Notes under the pieces: generated by a model | Databases searched by the model: none | Told to the model about the DNA's origin: nothing | What the model saw: only the letters and a program-made list of their open reading frames with translations | Made by a program: the position numbers and the translations under genes | Shown here: positions 39,303 through 47,255 of the stretch, one piece after another | How positions within the stretch are numbered: the stretch's first letter is position 1 | How the letters are laid out: each line of letters opens with the position of its first letter | From: JAUWNP01 sp034430655 | GTDB lineage: Bacteria; Chloroflexota; Anaerolineae; B4-G1 | NCBI GenBank assembly: GCA_034430655.1 | Contig: DAOUEC010000301.1 | Location: forward strand, 1-48,991 | DNA: 48,991 nucleotides | Direction of reading: 5' to 3'

Positions 39303-39538
39303 GAGGGCAGGGGAGCAGAGGGGCAAAGGAGCAAGGGAGCAAGGGAGCAGGGAAGCGGAAGGTGCTGCGTATCACGTTGACCAAGAGTCCGATTGGGTAT
39401 TCGTACCAGCAGAAGCGGACGGTGCGGGCGTTGGGCCTGCGGCGGATGCATCAGACGGTGGAGCAGAAGGATACGCCGGTCACCCGGGGGATGATCGCCA
39501 AGGTGAGACATCTGGTGACGGTGGAGGAAGTGGGTTAG
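39299..39538 (+). CDS. rpmD: 50S ribosomal protein L30 with low-complexity N-terminus
   Basis: 79 residues if ATG 39299 is used, overlapping rpsE. L30 is normally about 60 residues and begins close to KVLRITLTKSPIGYSYQQK. Here some 20 Gly/Arg/Lys/Ser-rich residues precede this, encoded by a GGGAGCAA-type repeat (39301-39357). GTG 39361 (MLRITLTKSPIG) gives a normal-length protein and may be the true start. TVRALGLRRMHQTVEQKDTP and IAKVRHLVTVEEV are typical. Confidence 0.88.
   Translation: MRGQGSRGAKEQGSKGAGKRKVLRITLTKSPIGYSYQQKRTVRALGLRRMHQTVEQKDTPVTRGMIAKVRHLVTVEEVG
39301..39357 (+). repeat. GGGAGCAA-type low-complexity repeat
   Basis: Units such as AGCAAGGGAGCAAGGGAGCA and GGGGCAAAGG fill the 57 bases between the rpsE stop and the conserved part of rpmD. 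Confidence 0.7.
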
Positions 39539-39560
39539 TTGGTTGGCTGGTTGGTTGGCT
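39536..39560 (+). repeat. GTTGGTTGGCTG microrepeat
   Basis: TTAGTTGGTTGGCTGGTTGG and TTGGCTG: (GGTTGGCT) units between rpmD and rplO, ending just before the rplO RBS GGGGTGAGAGG. Confidence 0.65.
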
Positions 39561-39574
39561 GTGGGGGGTGAGAG

Positions 39575-40054
39575 GTGAAGTTGCACGATTTGAAACCCGC
39601 TGAGGGAACGGTGAAAAAGCGTAAGCGCGTGGGACGAGGCATCGCTGCCGGGCAGGGTAAGACGGCTGGGCGCGGTACGAAAGGCCAGAACGCCCGCAGC
39701 GGCGGTGGCGTGCGGCCCTACTTTGAGGGGGGGCAGTTGCCGTTGGTGCGGAAGCTTCCTTTCGCCCGTGGTGTGGGCTTTCGGGATCCGTGGCGTGTCC
39801 AGTTCGTGCCGGTCAACGTGGAGCGGCTTGAGGGTTTCCAGGAAGGGGCCGAGGTTACGCCGGAGGCTCTGGTCGAGGCGGGCATCATCAAGCGTGCGGA
39901 TGAGTTGGTGACTATTTTGGGGCGCGGGGAACTGAAGTGCCCCCTCACGGTGAAGGCGCACCGGTTTTCGGCCAGTGCACGGGCCAAGATTGAAGCGGCT
40001 GGGGGAGTGGTGGAAGAGCTGCCCTGGCGGCGGGGTGGCTATCGGACGCGGTAG
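39575..40054 (+). CDS. rplO: 50S ribosomal protein L15
   Basis: 159 residues; late-assembly protein of the 50S subunit. GTG 39575 (MKLHDLKPAEGTVKKRKRVG). RGIAAGQGKTAGRGTKGQNA, the Gly-rich GGGVRPYFEGGQLPLVRKLP and SASARAKIEAAGGVVEELPW are conserved. It sits between L30 and secY as usual. Confidence 0.97.
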   Translation: MKLHDLKPAEGTVKKRKRVGRGIAAGQGKTAGRGTKGQNARSGGGVRPYFEGGQLPLVRKLPFARGVGFRDPWRVQFVPVNVERLEGFQEGAEVTPEALVEAGIIKRADELVTILGRGELKCPLTVKAHRFSASARAKIEAAGGVVEELPWRRGGYRTR

Positions 40055-40110
40055 AGCGCGATGGAACGCGGACTGCAGGACAGTAACGGATATGGGTTAG
40101 GAGTGCGGCG

Positions 40111-41451
40111 ATGATTCAGGCTCTGCGGAACGCCATGGTCTTGCCCGACTTGCGGCGCAAGTTATTGTATACGCTGCTGATTCTCGTCATCTACCGGCTG
40201 GCGGCGCACGTGCCGGTGCCGGGGGTGGATCATGCCGCGCTGGAGCAACTGTTGGCGGGCACCAGCGGTGCCAGCCAGTTACTCAACCTGTTGGATCTTT
40301 TGTCCGGCGGTGCGGTGGCGAATTTCTCGGTCATGGCAAATGGCGTGTATCCGTACATTACCGCTACGATTATCTTTCAGTTGCTGGGCCCAATCATCCC
40401 AAAGTTGGAACGGCTGGCCGAGGAGGGAGAGGCAGGCCGGCGTAAGATCAATCAGTGGACGTACTACATGGCCATTCCGCTAGGGTTGCTGCAGGCTTTT
40501 GGGCAGGTCCGGGGCCTCAACTACGCGTCTGGCGGTGCTCCTGTCTTGCCCTACTTTGGTTTCAGCACACCGGAGAATATCTTGCCTACCGTTTCGGTGC
40601 TGGTGGCGATGACGGCCGGCATGATGTTCGCCATCTGGCTAGGGGAATTGATCACCGAGCAAGGTATTGGTAATGGGTTATCGCTGATCATCTTCGGCGG
40701 CATCGTGGCCCGCGTGCCGCAGAACATGGGGCGTATCTGGACCCAGGCTCAGGTGATGGAAGGTGGCGGCGTAGGGATGGGTGTGTTGATGCTGGGTATC
40801 TTCCTGGTTATCACGGCCATCACGATGTTCGTGATCGTAGTGGTGCAGGAAGGGGAACGACGTATCCCGGTGCAATACGGCAAGCGTGTGCGGGGTATCA
40901 AGATGTACTCCGGTGGAAGCACCCACATTCCGTTGCGGGTCAACACAGCCGGGATGATCCCGCTGATCTTTGCTCAGTCCATTCTTTCCTTCCCAGCGGT
41001 GGCTGCGAACTTCTTTGTTGGCAGCGAGAATGCTGCGGTGTCCCGGTTTGCCCAAGGGGTGATGAATTTGTTTACCCCGCAGGGGGGTTGGTACGGCCTA
41101 CTTTTCTTCCTGGCGGTCGTGGGGTTCACTTATTTCTATACCGATATGATGGTTCAGCAGCAGGATTTGCCGGGCGCACTGAAACGGCAGGGAGGCTTCA
41201 TTCCAGGGATCCGGCCAGGTAGGAAGACGGCCGATTACATTAACTCCGTCTACCGCCGCATCACGCTGGTAGGCGCGCTGTTCCTGGGCGGGGTGGCAGT
41301 GTTGCCCTATATCGTGGACCTGTTCTTGAAAACGCAAGTGTTGCTTATTACCTCTTCGGGCCTCTTGATCGTGGTCGGCGTGGTATTGGATACGATGCGC
41401 CAGTTGGAGGCCCAACTCCTGATGCGCCACTACGAGGGGTTCATCAAGTAG
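40111..41451 (+). CDS. secY: Protein translocase channel subunit SecY
   Basis: 446 residues with ten membrane helices; the pore of the Sec translocon. The N-terminal LRRKLLYTLLILVIYRLAAH (helix 1), plug-region LLNLLDLLSGGAVANFSVMA, YPYITATIIFQLL, the long cytoplasmic loop with GKRVRGIKMYSGGSTHIPLR and the loop DLPGALKRQGGFIPGIRPG are family features. adk, which often follows, is missing; map comes after 77 bases. Confidence 0.96.
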   Translation: MIQALRNAMVLPDLRRKLLYTLLILVIYRLAAHVPVPGVDHAALEQLLAGTSGASQLLNLLDLLSGGAVANFSVMANGVYPYITATIIFQLLGPIIPKLERLAEEGEAGRRKINQWTYYMAIPLGLLQAFGQVRGLNYASGGAPVLPYFGFSTPENILPTVSVLVAMTAGMMFAIWLGELITEQGIGNGLSLIIFGGIVARVPQNMGRIWTQAQVMEGGGVGMGVLMLGIFLVITAITMFVIVVVQEGERRIPVQYGKRVRGIKMYSGGSTHIPLRVNTAGMIPLIFAQSILSFPAVAANFFVGSENAAVSRFAQGVMNLFTPQGGWYGLLFFLAVVGFTYFYTDMMVQQQDLPGALKRQGGFIPGIRPGRKTADYINSVYRRITLVGALFLGGVAVLPYIVDLFLKTQVLLITSSGLLIVVGVVLDTMRQLEAQLLMRHYEGFIK

Positions 41452-41528
41452 ATTTAAGATGTGGAGATTTGAAGACGTCGGTTGTTTTCAAATGGCCGTA
41501 AATTCCAACTCGTCAAATCTGATGCTCA

Positions 41529-42290
41529 TTGATCACTCTGAAATCGGCAGCCGAAATTGACAAGATGCGCCGGGCCGGCCGGATCGTGGCCGAGGTGCTG
41601 GAGATGATGCGGGAACGGGTCGCGCCGGGCGTGACGACAGCGGAACTGAATGAGTGGGCAGATGCGGTGATCCGCAAGTACAGTGCCATTCCATCATTCA
41701 AAGGGTACCCGCCTGGCAGCGCTCACCCTTTCCCGGCCAGCATCTGTGCCTCGGTGAACGAGGAGCTGGTGCATGGTATTCCTGGCCCGCGTGCGTTGCG
41801 GGAAGGGGACATTATCAGTATAGATGTCGGGGTTATCCTGGACGGTTACCATGGCGATGCGGCGGTCACCTTGCCGGTGGGGCAGATCAGCCCAGAGGCA
41901 CAGGAGCTGCTGGAAGTAACCGAGGGGGCGCTGTATGCGGGCATCGCTGCCGCTCGGGCGGGTGGCCGTTCTGGTGACATCTCTGCCGCCATCCAGTCCT
42001 ACGTGGAGAGTCGTGGGTACAACGTCGTGCGGGAGTACACCGGCCACGGCATTGGGCGGGAGATGCACGAAGATCCACAGGTGCCTAACTTCGGCCAACC
42101 GGGAAAAGGTGTGCGTTTGCGTAGAGGGATGACTGTGGCGTTGGAACCGATGGTATTAGCCGGGGACAGGTGCGTGAAGGTGCTGGACGATCATTGGGTT
42201 GTGGTTTCGTGCGATGGGAAGTTGACAGCCCATTTTGAGCATGACATTGCCATCACCGATGGCGAGGCAGAGATTCTGTCGCGACTGTAG
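41529..42290 (+). CDS. map: Methionine aminopeptidase type I
   Basis: 253 residues; removes the initiator Met from nascent proteins. Metal ligands are visible: Asp in ISIDVGVI, Asp in GYHGDAAVT, His in YTGHGIGREMHEDP, Glu in TVALEPM, and Glu in LTAHFEHDIAIT. TTG 41529 gives MITLKSAAEIDKMRRAGRIV, the family start; there is no clear RBS. The gap before it contains an 8-base inverted repeat (41465-41472 / 41513-41520). rpmJ follows after 37 bases. Confidence 0.95.
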   Translation: MITLKSAAEIDKMRRAGRIVAEVLEMMRERVAPGVTTAELNEWADAVIRKYSAIPSFKGYPPGSAHPFPASICASVNEELVHGIPGPRALREGDIISIDVGVILDGYHGDAAVTLPVGQISPEAQELLEVTEGALYAGIAAARAGGRSGDISAAIQSYVESRGYNVVREYTGHGIGREMHEDPQVPNFGQPGKGVRLRRGMTVALEPMVLAGDRCVKVLDDHWVVVSCDGKLTAHFEHDIAITDGEAEILSRL

Positions 42291-42327
42291 GCAAGTGAAT
42301 GGGTACGAGACAAGGAGGAGTGATGCG

Positions 42328-42441
42328 ATGAAGGTATCGCCCTCAGTGAAGCGGCGCTGTCCGAAGTGCAAGATTATTCGGCGGCGTGGTGTGGTACGAG
42401 TGATTTGCGAAAATCCAAAGCACAAGCAACGCCAGGGATGA
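42328..42441 (+). CDS. rpmJ: 50S ribosomal protein L36
   Basis: 37 residues, the smallest 50S protein. MKVSPSVKRRCPKCKIIRRR and the Cys-His ending VICENPKHKQRQG form the zinc site (CxxC, Cys, His). ATG 42328 follows AAGGAGGAG. infA, usually just upstream, is absent. About 90 bases without a gene follow before rpsM. Confidence 0.96.
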   Translation: MKVSPSVKRRCPKCKIIRRRGVVRVICENPKHKQRQG

Positions 42442-42533
42442 TTCAGGTCCCAGATCTCAAATCCCACAGGTTGAGACTGTATAGTGGTTGGGGTTTGTGG
42501 GTTGGTCATGGGGATTTCTGACCGGAGGGAAGT

Positions 42534-42923
42534 ATGGCGCGTATTGCAGGGGTGGATCTGCCACGGAACAAGCGAGTAGAAATCGGCCTGACGTATATCT
42601 ATGGCATCGGGCGCAGTCTGAGCAATGAGATTCTACGCAAGGCCGGAGTAAATCCCGGTATGCGGGTCAAAGACCTGACGGAGTCGGAAATTGCTGCGCT
42701 GCGCGAGGTTATTGACCGCGAATGTCAGGTTGAGGGTGATTTGCGGCGCGGGGTGCAAATGAACATCAGGCGACTGGTAGATATTGGATGCTATCGGGGG
42801 CTGCGTCACCGCCGCAATCTACCCGTGCGCGGTCAGCGTACGAAGACGAACGCTCGTACCAAGCGCGGCCCCAAGAAGACAGTGCCTGGCCGTGGGCGGC
42901 GGCGTGGGATGAAGAAGAAGTAG
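42534..42923 (+). CDS. rpsM: 30S ribosomal protein S13
   Basis: 129 residues; top of the 30S head, contacts L5 and P-site tRNA. MARIAGVDLPRNKRVEIGLT, YIYGIGRSLSNEILRKAGV, IGCYRGLRHRRNLPVRGQRT and KTNARTKRGPKKTV are conserved. RBS is CCGGAGGG. First of the alpha-type genes; rpsK follows after 25 bases. Confidence 0.97.
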   Translation: MARIAGVDLPRNKRVEIGLTYIYGIGRSLSNEILRKAGVNPGMRVKDLTESEIAALREVIDRECQVEGDLRRGVQMNIRRLVDIGCYRGLRHRRNLPVRGQRTKTNARTKRGPKKTVPGRGRRRGMKKK

Positions 42924-42948
42924 TCACAGGTTTGACGCGGGAGGGGTA

Positions 42949-43350
42949 ATGGCACGAGATCAGCGATCGGGCTGGCGTCGAGGGGGACGCCGGGTTAAGA
43001 GGAATGTGCCGCGTGGGCAGGCTCACATCCATGCCACTTTCAATAACACAATCGTGACGATGACCGACTCGCAAGGGAACGTCATCAACTGGGCCAGTGG
43101 CGGGACGGCCGGGTTTAGGGGGTCGCGCAAGAGCACGCCTTTCGCAGCCGGGCAGGCTGCTCGGAGGGCAGCCCGAGATGCTATGGACAATGGGATGGTT
43201 GAGGTGGACGTCTACGTCAAGGGACCCGGCCCTGGACGAGAAGCGGCGATCCGTTCCCTTCAGGCAGCAGGCCTGAAGGTGCGCTCTATCACCGATGTGA
43301 CCCCGTTTCCGCATAACGGCTGTCGTCCGCCCAAGAAGCGTCGGACGTAG
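42949..43350 (+). CDS. rpsK: 30S ribosomal protein S11
   Basis: 133 residues; platform protein close to the E-site mRNA. VPRGQAHIHATFNNTIVTMT, ASGGTAGFRGSRKSTPFAAG, KGPGPGREAAIRSLQAAGL and ITDVTPFPHNGCRPPKKRR are conserved. RBS is GGGAGGGG. rpsD follows after 51 bases. Confidence 0.97.
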   Translation: MARDQRSGWRRGGRRVKRNVPRGQAHIHATFNNTIVTMTDSQGNVINWASGGTAGFRGSRKSTPFAAGQAARRAARDAMDNGMVEVDVYVKGPGPGREAAIRSLQAAGLKVRSITDVTPFPHNGCRPPKKRRT

Positions 43351-43401
43351 TCCGGGGATTACAGTGGGTGACAAGCGGATAAACGTATTAGGAGTGAGAG
43401 T

Positions 43402-44043
43402 ATGGCCAGATATACCGGCCCGGTTTGTAAACTGTGCCGTCGTGAAGGGGAAAAACTATTTTTGAAGGGGGAGCGTTGTCGCTCACCCAAATGCCCGTTT
43501 GAGCGAGAACGTGGCTATCCACCTGGTGAACATGGTCGGCTAGCCCGTTTCCGTCGTCGTCGCCCATCTGATTATTCGCGTCAGTTGCGTGCGAAGCAGA
43601 AGGCACGGCGCGTCTATGGGGTGCTGGAGCGTCAGTTCCGGCGCTACTTCCGCGAGGCGGAGCATCGACCGGGCCTGACTGGTGAGAATCTGCTCTCGCT
43701 GCTGGAGAGTCGGCTGGATAACGTCGTCTATCGGTTGGGGTTCGCCGACTCACGGGCACAGGCACGCCAATTGGTGCAGCATGGTCACTTTGTCGTCAAT
43801 GGTCGCCGCACGAATATCCCATCCTACATCGTCCGCCCGCAGGATGCGATCACGGTGCGGGATGGGAGCCGTAAGCGCACGTACTTCAAGGAGCGCGGCA
43901 AGCGATTGGATGAAGGAGCGGTACCAAACTGGCTGAGCCTGGATGCGAAGACGATGACGGCTCGAGTGCTGAAGGTGCCCGCGCGAGATGACATTGATAC
44001 GACGTTAGACGAGCAGTTGATTGTGGAGTACTATGCGCGCTAG
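43402..44043 (+). CDS. rpsD: 30S ribosomal protein S4, zinc type
   Basis: 213 residues; 16S assembly initiator and, in E. coli, repressor of the alpha operon. The N-terminus has the zinc-type Cys set (CKLCRREG, CRSPKC) followed by ERERGYPPGEHGR. KQKARRVYGVLERQFRRYF and the S4 RNA-binding domain (LESRLDNVVYRLGFADSRAQ, HGHFVVNGRRTNIPSYIV) are conserved. RBS is AGGAGTGAGAG. Confidence 0.97.
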   Translation: MARYTGPVCKLCRREGEKLFLKGERCRSPKCPFERERGYPPGEHGRLARFRRRRPSDYSRQLRAKQKARRVYGVLERQFRRYFREAEHRPGLTGENLLSLLESRLDNVVYRLGFADSRAQARQLVQHGHFVVNGRRTNIPSYIVRPQDAITVRDGSRKRTYFKERGKRLDEGAVPNWLSLDAKTMTARVLKVPARDDIDTTLDEQLIVEYYAR

Positions 44044-44081
44044 GGAGGTGCCGGAGGCTAGCCGAATACAGGAGGCGAGGG

Positions 44082-45035
44082 TTGTCAGTTCCAGTGCTGC
44101 CGAAAATTGAGGTGGATGCGATCTCTCAGACCTATGGCCGATTTGTGATCGGCCCGCTGGAGAGTGGTTTTGGGATCACGTTGGGCAACGCGCTCCGGCG
44201 GGTGTTGCTCTCCTCGCTACCTGGCGCGGCGGTGACTTCGATCCGCCTGTCCGATATTGCGCACGAGTTCTCTGTCATCCCAGGCGTGCGAGAGGACGTG
44301 ATGCAGTTTATACTGCAGGTCAAACAATTGCGTCTGAAGATGGAAAGTCAGGAGCCGATGTGCATGTCGCTTCAAGTGCGGAGCGAGGGCACTATAACGG
44401 CTGGTGACATTCAGGCCCCGCCGGAGATCGAAATTCTGAACCCGGACCTTTATCTCTTTACCGTGGATGCCAGCGATGAGCATCTCGACATCGAGTTCAC
44501 GGTTGAACAGGGTCGGGGCTACCTGATGGATGTGGGGCGTGGTCGGATGCTCATCGGCGAACTGCCCGTGGATGCTATATTCAGTCCCATTCGCCGCGTC
44601 GCGTTCGACGTAGCTCGGGCGCGGGTGGGCCAGATGACTAACTACGATCGCCTGACGCTGGAGATCTGGAGCGACGGGCGGATTGCGCCCTTAGATGCGC
44701 TTAAGGAGGCGGCCCGTATCCTGGTTACACATCTGCGGCTGATCGTCGGCCTCACTCTGGAAGAGGAGGTCGAACCGATTGAAGAAGAGGCTAGTCTTCC
44801 TGGCGAGGTCTACGAGATTCCCATCGAACAACTTGATCTGAGCGTGCGCGTGTTCAACTCTCTCAGACGCACCGGCATCACTAGCGTGGGTGAAGTGCTG
44901 GAGATACTGGCGCAGGGAGAAGAGACCTTACTGACTATCCGCAACTTCGGGGAGAAATCATTGGCTGAATTGAAGACGTGCCTCCAGGAGCATGGCTTCC
45001 TGGAGGAGGGTGCAGGTGGGAGTGGAGGTGCGTAG
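44082..45035 (+). CDS. rpoA: RNA polymerase alpha subunit
   Basis: 317 residues. The N-terminal dimer domain (GPLESGFGITLGNALRRVLL, GAAVTSIRLSDIAHEFSVIP) assembles beta and beta-prime. The C-terminal domain (about 250-305: LDLSVRVFNSLRRTGITSVG, LTIRNFGEKSLAELK) binds UP elements and activators; the DNA-binding Arg of LSVR is kept. TTG 44082 follows AGGAGGCGAGG. The linker is acidic (EEEVEPIEEEASL). rplQ starts on the next base. Confidence 0.97.
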   Translation: MSVPVLPKIEVDAISQTYGRFVIGPLESGFGITLGNALRRVLLSSLPGAAVTSIRLSDIAHEFSVIPGVREDVMQFILQVKQLRLKMESQEPMCMSLQVRSEGTITAGDIQAPPEIEILNPDLYLFTVDASDEHLDIEFTVEQGRGYLMDVGRGRMLIGELPVDAIFSPIRRVAFDVARARVGQMTNYDRLTLEIWSDGRIAPLDALKEAARILVTHLRLIVGLTLEEEVEPIEEEASLPGEVYEIPIEQLDLSVRVFNSLRRTGITSVGEVLEILAQGEETLLTIRNFGEKSLAELKTCLQEHGFLEEGAGGSGGA

Positions 45036-45449
45036 ATGCGACATCGCGTCGCAGGGAAGAGACTGAACCGCTCCAGCGGTCACCGCAAGGCTTTGCGCTG
45101 CAATCTGGTGACGGCGTTGTTCCACCACGAGCGCATTGAGACGACCAAGGCGAAGGCCAAGGCGGTCCGCGGGCAGGCGGAGAAATTGATCACACTGGCA
45201 AAGCGAGGGCTGGAAGCGGAGCGCGAGAATCCGAGTCGGGGCGTCCACGCTCGCCGGCTGGCAGCCGGTCGCCTGAACCGGTGGGTGACGGAGCCTGACG
45301 GCACGAGGGTGGATGTTTTGGAAAAGTTGTTTGAGGAGATCGCGCCGCGTTACGTGGACAGACCCGGCGGCTACACGCGCATCTACAAGTTGGGGCCGCG
45401 TAAGGGTGACGGCGCGCCGATGGTTTTGTTGGAGTTGGTTGAGGAGTAG
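45036..45449 (+). CDS. rplQ: 50S ribosomal protein L17
   Basis: 137 residues. MRHRVAGKRLNRSSGHRKAL, NLVTALFHHERIETTKAKAK, LFEEIAPRYVDRPGGYTRIY and KLGPRKGDGAPMVLLELVE are conserved. ATG 45036 directly follows the rpoA stop; the RBS (GGAGGTG) lies in the rpoA end. truA follows after 19 bases. Confidence 0.97.
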   Translation: MRHRVAGKRLNRSSGHRKALRCNLVTALFHHERIETTKAKAKAVRGQAEKLITLAKRGLEAERENPSRGVHARRLAAGRLNRWVTEPDGTRVDVLEKLFEEIAPRYVDRPGGYTRIYKLGPRKGDGAPMVLLELVEE

Positions 45450-45468
45450 AAGGCGGGCGGACGCGACG

Positions 45469-46287
45469 ATGCGGGTGCGGGCGGTCATCGCCTATGATGG
45501 GACGGACTACGGTGGGTTCCAGCGTCAGGCGAATGCCCCGACTGTTCAAGCGGCACTGGAAGCGGCGCTGGCGCAGGTGTCTCAGGAGCGGATCACTATC
45601 CTGGCAGCAGGCCGCACTGACGCCGGAGTGCACGCGGCAGGGCAGGTCATCGCCTTTGATACGGCCTGGCGGCACGGACTGGATGATCTGCACCGGGCAT
45701 TGAACGCAGTTCTGCCCGCTGCCATCGCTGTCCAGGAGGTTGAGGAAGCCGCGCCAGGCTTTCACCCGCGTTACAATGCCCGCAGTCGGCGCTACCAGTA
45801 TACGCTTTACAACGCGCCGGTGCGTTGGCCTCTGGCCCGGCGGTACAGCCTGTATGCGGCTGCCTCGCTGGACGTGGCGGCGATGGAGGTGGCAGCCCAG
45901 GCCCTGGTGGGCGAACATGACTTCGCCACCTTCGGGCGTCCGCCACAGGGCGGGCACCGGCCTGAAAAAGCCGGTGCTGGGCGGGTTGGCCTGGAAGAGC
46001 CGGTGCTGGGCGGGTTGCAACCCAGCGCCGTCTGTTCACGGCGGCGCACGGTGCGGCGGGTGTTGACGGCGGAATGGGGCGGTGGGCCGCCCTGGCTGAC
46101 CTTCAACATTGAGGCGAATGCTTTTCTCTACCGGATGGTGCGCAGCATCGTCGGCACGTTGCTCCGGGTGGGGCGAGGCAAGATGAGTGTGGGGGAGTTT
46201 ATGGCGGTGTTGGCATCGTGCGATCGCAGCCGGGCCGGGCCGACGGCCCCTCCGCATGGCCTTTGTCTGATGGATGTAAGATATTAA
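45469..46287 (+). CDS. truA: tRNA pseudouridine synthase A with internal repeat insert
   Basis: 272 residues from ATG 45469 (MRVRAVIAYDGTDYGGFQ); the longer frame overlapping rplQ is rejected. TruA makes pseudouridine at positions 38-40 of tRNA anticodon arms. The catalytic Asp is in GRTDAGVHAAGQV (51). FHPRYNARSRRYQYTLYN, LVGEHDFATFG and EANAFLYRMVRSIVGTLLRV are conserved. Between HDFATFGRPPQGG and RRRTVRRV sit about 25 extra residues (about 163-187) encoded by a palindromic and tandem repeat. The insert is near the active-site rim, so activity may or may not be affected. Confidence 0.94.
   Translation: MRVRAVIAYDGTDYGGFQRQANAPTVQAALEAALAQVSQERITILAAGRTDAGVHAAGQVIAFDTAWRHGLDDLHRALNAVLPAAIAVQEVEEAAPGFHPRYNARSRRYQYTLYNAPVRWPLARRYSLYAAASLDVAAMEVAAQALVGEHDFATFGRPPQGGHRPEKAGAGRVGLEEPVLGGLQPSAVCSRRRTVRRVLTAEWGGGPPWLTFNIEANAFLYRMVRSIVGTLLRVGRGKMSVGEFMAVLASCDRSRAGPTAPPHGLCLMDVRY
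45955..46017 (+). repeat. Palindrome plus tandem repeat inside truA
   Basis: Palindrome CACCGGCCTGAAAAAGCCGG TG at 45955-45976, overlapping a 19-base direct repeat GCCGGTGCTGGGCGGGTTG at 45970-45988 and 45999-46017. The palindrome arms equal those at 10876-10896 on the other strand. Confidence 0.75.
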
Positions 46288-46333
46288 CGCAGGTTTGTCG
46301 GGAGTGACGCATTCTGGATGGGAGTGTGAGATC

Positions 46334-46771
46334 GTGGAAAAGACTTACGTGACTAAGGAAAAGGACGTCCAGCGTGAGTGGCACGTGGTGGACGCCACGG
46401 GACAGACGCTGGGCCGCCTGGCTACTCAGGTGGCATACATCCTGCGCGGCAAGCACAAGCCCATCTACTCATCATCGGTTGACACCGGTGACTACGTGAT
46501 CGTCGTCAACGCGGAGAAAATCCACGTGACCGGACGCAAACTGGATCAGAAAATCTACTATCGCCACTCGGGCTATCCGGGTGGGCTCAAGACAGTCACG
46601 CTGCGCAATCTGCTCCAGAGACATCCCACGCGGGTGATCGAGCACGCAGTACGGGGCATGCTGCCAAAGAATCGGCTGGGGCGTCGGATGTTCAAGAAAT
46701 TGAAGGTCTATGCTGGTCCAGATCATCCCCACACGGCACAGCGACCCAAGCCGTTGGAGTTGAGAAAGTAG
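46334..46771 (+). CDS. rplM: 50S ribosomal protein L13
   Basis: 145 residues from GTG 46334 (MEKTYVTKEKDVQREWHVVD) after GGGAGTGTGAG; the longer frame from 46295 has no better RBS. L13 is an early-assembly 50S protein. TLGRLATQVAYILRGKHKPI, VDTGDYVIVVNAEKIHVTG, KIYYRHSGYPGGLK and AVRGMLPKNRLGRRMFKKL are conserved. It forms the usual pair with rpsI, 8 bases downstream. Confidence 0.96.
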   Translation: MEKTYVTKEKDVQREWHVVDATGQTLGRLATQVAYILRGKHKPIYSSSVDTGDYVIVVNAEKIHVTGRKLDQKIYYRHSGYPGGLKTVTLRNLLQRHPTRVIEHAVRGMLPKNRLGRRMFKKLKVYAGPDHPHTAQRPKPLELRK

Positions 46772-46779
46772 GAGGAGCG

Positions 46780-47175
46780 ATGGCAATGGAGTATTACGAA
46801 GCGGTTGGACGGCGCAAGGCGGCTACGGCGCGGGTGCGGCTCTTTCCCGGAGGTACTGGTGCTATCATCATCAACGAGCGACCGCTCGAAGAGTACTTCG
46901 TTCGGGAGGTGGACAATCTTCGTCTCAGAGAGCCGCTCAAGGTGACAGCGACGGAGAACCGCTTCAACATCAGCGTCAAGGTAAAGGGTGGGGGGCTGAG
47001 CGGACAGACTGGGGCGATCCGGCTGGGCATCGCGCAGGCGTTGTTGAAAGTGGACCCGGGCCTGCGGCCTATCCTGCGCAAGGGGGGTTTTCTCACCTGC
47101 GATGCACGGGTGAAGGAGCGGAAGAAGCCCGGTCTCAAGCGGGCCCGCAAGGCACCACAGTACACCAAGCGTTAG
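46780..47175 (+). CDS. rpsI: 30S ribosomal protein S9
   Basis: 131 residues. Its C-terminal tail reaches the P-site tRNA anticodon. YYEAVGRRKAATARVRLFPG, INERPLEEYF, GGLSGQTGAIRLGIAQALL and the tail GLKRARKAPQYTKR are conserved. ATG 46780 follows AGGAGCGATGG; ATG 46786 is an alternative. It is the last gene of the ribosomal cluster, with a terminator after it. Confidence 0.97.
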   Translation: MAMEYYEAVGRRKAATARVRLFPGGTGAIIINERPLEEYFVREVDNLRLREPLKVTATENRFNISVKVKGGGLSGQTGAIRLGIAQALLKVDPGLRPILRKGGFLTCDARVKERKKPGLKRARKAPQYTKR

Positions 47176-47199
47176 GCAAAAGGGCAGGCAGGCATACGT

Positions 47200-47235
47200 G
47201 GGGCAGGGCAAAATCGCCTTGCCCCTTTTGTGTTT
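47200..47235 (+). terminator. Rho-independent terminator of ribosomal cluster
   Basis: GGGGCAGGGC pairs with GCCTTGCCCC (one G-U pair), 6-base loop, followed by TTTTGTGTTT. It lies 25 bases after rpsI. Confidence 0.85.
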
Positions 47236-47255
47236 ATGTCTCGCAGAGGTGTTAT

